From assembly GCA_021803885.1 (NCBI GenBank), contig JAJZKY010000005.1:1-23861 (forward strand): DNA of 23,861 bases, given 5' to 3'. Made by a program: the position numbers and the translations under genes. The stretch is from Planctomycetota bacterium (lineage in GTDB: Bacteria; Planctomycetota; Phycisphaerae; WQYP01; JAJZKY01). The first letter of the stretch is position 1. The number at the start of each line of letters is the position of its first letter. The notes beneath the pieces were generated by a model. That model was not told the DNA's origin. It saw nothing but the letters and a program-made list of their open reading frames with translations, and made no database searches. Positions 22,043 through 23,861 of this stretch are shown here, piece by piece.

Positions 22043-23861
22043 TCAAATGCCCACGCCTATATTCTGGCCGCGACTCTGTGTCTGCGCGATTTCTAGGGCA
22101 GAGGACTTAGTAACTTCGACGTTGAGCTGTTGACCCAAGCGGTTCACGTCGTCGGTGAAGACGGTCGCTTCGTGGCTGGCGCGGGAGATGGCCACGTAAC
22201 CGAAACGGGAGCTGAGTAGGTCGGGATGGACACTCGTGTCGGCGTGGATGAGGACGCGCTCGGCGGTGAGTCCCTGGGCGCTGTGGCTGGTGACGGCGTA
22301 GCCGTGGTCGAAGTGGCGGTGCTCGGCGGCGTTGAACTCGATGCGGTGGTTGTTATCAAGGCGGGCGCTTATGCGGCCGTCGGGCGAGATCGATTCAATA
22401 ACGGCGAGATCCCGGTTGGCGACGCCGAGTTGTTTGTCGGGTGCGGTGAACTGGATGCGATCGCCGACGGAAAAGTCACGGATGAGCGGTCGGTAGACGC
22501 TCACGCCAGCCAGCCGGCGCGGATCGTAGCTGATGAGTTGTCCGGCTTCGTTTTCGACGGAGAGGAGATTGGAAGACGGCTGTACCCTGACGACAGTTGC
22601 GTAAGCACCGGCCTCTATTCCGATCTGGCGGCTGCCGCGCGAGTAACGCACGACATCGCCAATCTCGTAATGGTTGGCCCAGGCGCGGTCGGCGCCGGTC
22701 ATGTCCTGACGCTGAACGAGTACGCGGAATGAATGATCGTCGGGCGCCAACGCACCGCGCGCTCTCAATTCCTCTCGCACGGCCAGATTCAGTTCGCGCC
22801 GGGAGGCATTGTCCGGGGAAACAATGAGTGTGCTTTCGGGTGCTGTGGAGTACATCCGTGCAACCGTGCGGATACGCTCCTGCCGGTCCGGAATTTCCTG
22901 AACACGGCCCTGGTTGCGGAGTTCGATCAGCGCCGCGGCGCTTCTGCCGTGGGCCAATAATTCGACTGCGGACTTGAGAGCCGGGTCCTTCTGGCGAACA
23001 ATCTGGTCCAGCTTTGCCGTGCGCATTCCTGCTTCCTGCAATTGTTCGAACGGGCGGCCCGCTTCGACGCCCTGATGCTGGCGAGTGTCGCCGATCAGGA
23101 GCACGCGGTCCTGGGGCGAGAGTCGGGCGAGGAAATCCCGCATCTGGCGGGTGCTCGCCAAGCTCGATTCATCGACGAAGTAAAAGTGCCGTTGTATTGC
23201 GCCGTCTTGCGACTGGATTCCCCGAGCAAGGAAACTCTGTAACGTGCTGGCTTCGATTCCAGCTTCCCGAAGTTGTTTGGAGGCGCGGGATGTAGGAGCA
23301 AAGCCTTCGACGGTGTAGTCCTGGGTTTCGATGGCGTGGCGGATGACGGAAAGGGTTGTGGTCTTGCCCGCGCCGGCGACTCCCTGAATTCCCTGAATCT
23401 GGTCGGGCGAGGTGAGCACATCCTGCACGACGACTCTTTGAGCCGGATTCAGGTGTGGATGCTGGGTGGTAACCGTGACAGCGTCCTGCTGCGAAAGGAG
23501 CGGCGGATGCTGGTTCCTTCCCTGCTGCATCCGGTTCATAATTTCCCGTTCTTCCCCGATTGTTTTCGCCGTGGTGAATTGTCTTGCCACGGCGCTTCGT
23601 GCGCGTTCGACGACCTGGAACTCCCCTGTTTCTGTCCGAGTCGCGAGCTGGGCGCGCACTTGCGGATACGTGATTTCGCCCATACCTCGCCGGAGCGCGT
23701 CCCGAGCCAGCAACCGCTCATCGACAACAGCTTCGCGTTCAAAGTTCTTGTCACGAGCGAAGGTGACTGCTTCTCTCACGCGCTGCTGTGTGTGGTCGGC
23801 CGAACTGCCGTGTTCCTGATGTCGCATCCTCTCGTGAGCGGCAGGACATGACCGGCGCCGA
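22043..23861 (-). CDS. MobF/TraA-type conjugative relaxase, helicase part (5' end outside window)
   Basis: The reading frame is open to the window edge; the first in-frame ATG is at 23827, but upstream codons continue in the same style, so the N-terminal relaxase domain should lie beyond the window. Numbering from that ATG, VREAVTFARDKNFEREAVVDERLLARDALRRGMGE (17-51) is typical of TraA/MobF proteins. It is followed by a RecD-like helicase with GVAGAGKTT (149-157), FVDESSL (217-223), GDTRQHQ (246-252), and near the C-terminus GYAVTSHSAQGLTAERVL and GYVAISRAS. These proteins nick the transfer origin and unwind DNA during conjugation. It is the best evidence that the window belongs to a transferable element. 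It could also be a stand-alone helicase fragment if no relaxase domain precedes it. Confidence 0.9.
   Translation of the reverse strand, partial: RRRSCPAAHERMRHQEHGSSADHTQQRVREAVTFARDKNFEREAVVDERLLARDALRRGMGEITYPQVRAQLATRTETGEFQVVERARSAVARQFTTAKTIGEEREIMNRMQQGRNQHPPLLSQQDAVTVTTQHPHLNPAQRVVVQDVLTSPDQIQGIQGVAGAGKTTTLSVIRHAIETQDYTVEGFAPTSRASKQLREAGIEASTLQSFLARGIQSQDGAIQRHFYFVDESSLASTRQMRDFLARLSPQDRVLLIGDTRQHQGVEAGRPFEQLQEAGMRTAKLDQIVRQKDPALKSAVELLAHGRSAAALIELRNQGRVQEIPDRQERIRTVARMYSTAPESTLIVSPDNASRRELNLAVREELRARGALAPDDHSFRVLVQRQDMTGADRAWANHYEIGDVVRYSRGSRQIGIEAGAYATVVRVQPSSNLLSVENEAGQLISYDPRRLAGVSVYRPLIRDFSVGDRIQFTAPDKQLGVANRDLAVIESISPDGRISARLDNNHRIEFNAAEHRHFDHGYAVTSHSAQGLTAERVLIHADTSVHPDLLSSRFGYVAISRASHEATVFTDDVNRLGQQLNVEVTKSSALEIAQTQSRGQNIGVGI

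Overview
The window looks like part of an integrative/conjugative element or plasmid carrying defence cargo, from a moderately GC-rich, probably free-living bacterium. The ParB/ArdC/MobF-helicase set, the ISAs1-type IS and the Shine-Dalgarno (SD) usage would fit Acidobacteriota, but this is a low-confidence guess and the sequence holds no rRNA or tRNA.

Left part (1-4174, genes on +): a small membrane protein with a PH-like C-terminal half, an 80-aa single-pass protein, a complete ISAs1-family insertion sequence (1602-2851, perfect 19-bp inverted repeats, perfect 10-bp target duplication), and a membrane-anchored, cysteine-rich HNH-type protein whose upstream region received the IS. The first 23 bases of the window recur inverted at 486-508, which may be an assembly fold-back or a real inverted duplication. 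About 500 bp without genes follow.

Second part (4175-6718, all on -): a translationally coupled pair, a 286-aa soluble protein followed by a 157-aa protein with four membrane segments, whose layout recalls lambda RexA/RexB and, less closely, Kiwa. Next to it lies a membrane-anchored coiled-coil protein (DUF4760-like), overlapped by a possible small ORF.

Third part (6941-9912, -): the mobile-element maintenance operon, ArdC antirestriction protein then a ParB-like protein with two Cys clusters, ending in a recognisable rho-independent terminator. Upstream of ardC lies a long imperfect palindrome of about 180 bp (9731-9912).

Fourth part (10082-21876): a DUF2130 gene on + is cut off after about 149 codons, and the defence block starts right there. 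On -, one tightly packed operon encodes a type III Res helicase-nuclease, a long beta-class Mod methyltransferase, a DUF3883 PD-(D/E)xK-like protein, and a fusion of a RelE-like domain to a UvrD-type helicase. Upstream of it is a separate GmrSD-type (DUF262 + DUF1524) modification-dependent nuclease.

Right edge (22043-23861, -): the helicase half of a MobF/TraA-type conjugative relaxase, running off the window.

Taken together, a transfer module carries restriction (type III and type IV-like), anti-restriction (ArdC) and a candidate two-gene membrane-linked abortive-infection system. The most novel items are the RexAB-like pair, the four-gene type III operon with its RelE-UvrD fusion, and the long palindrome in front of ardC.
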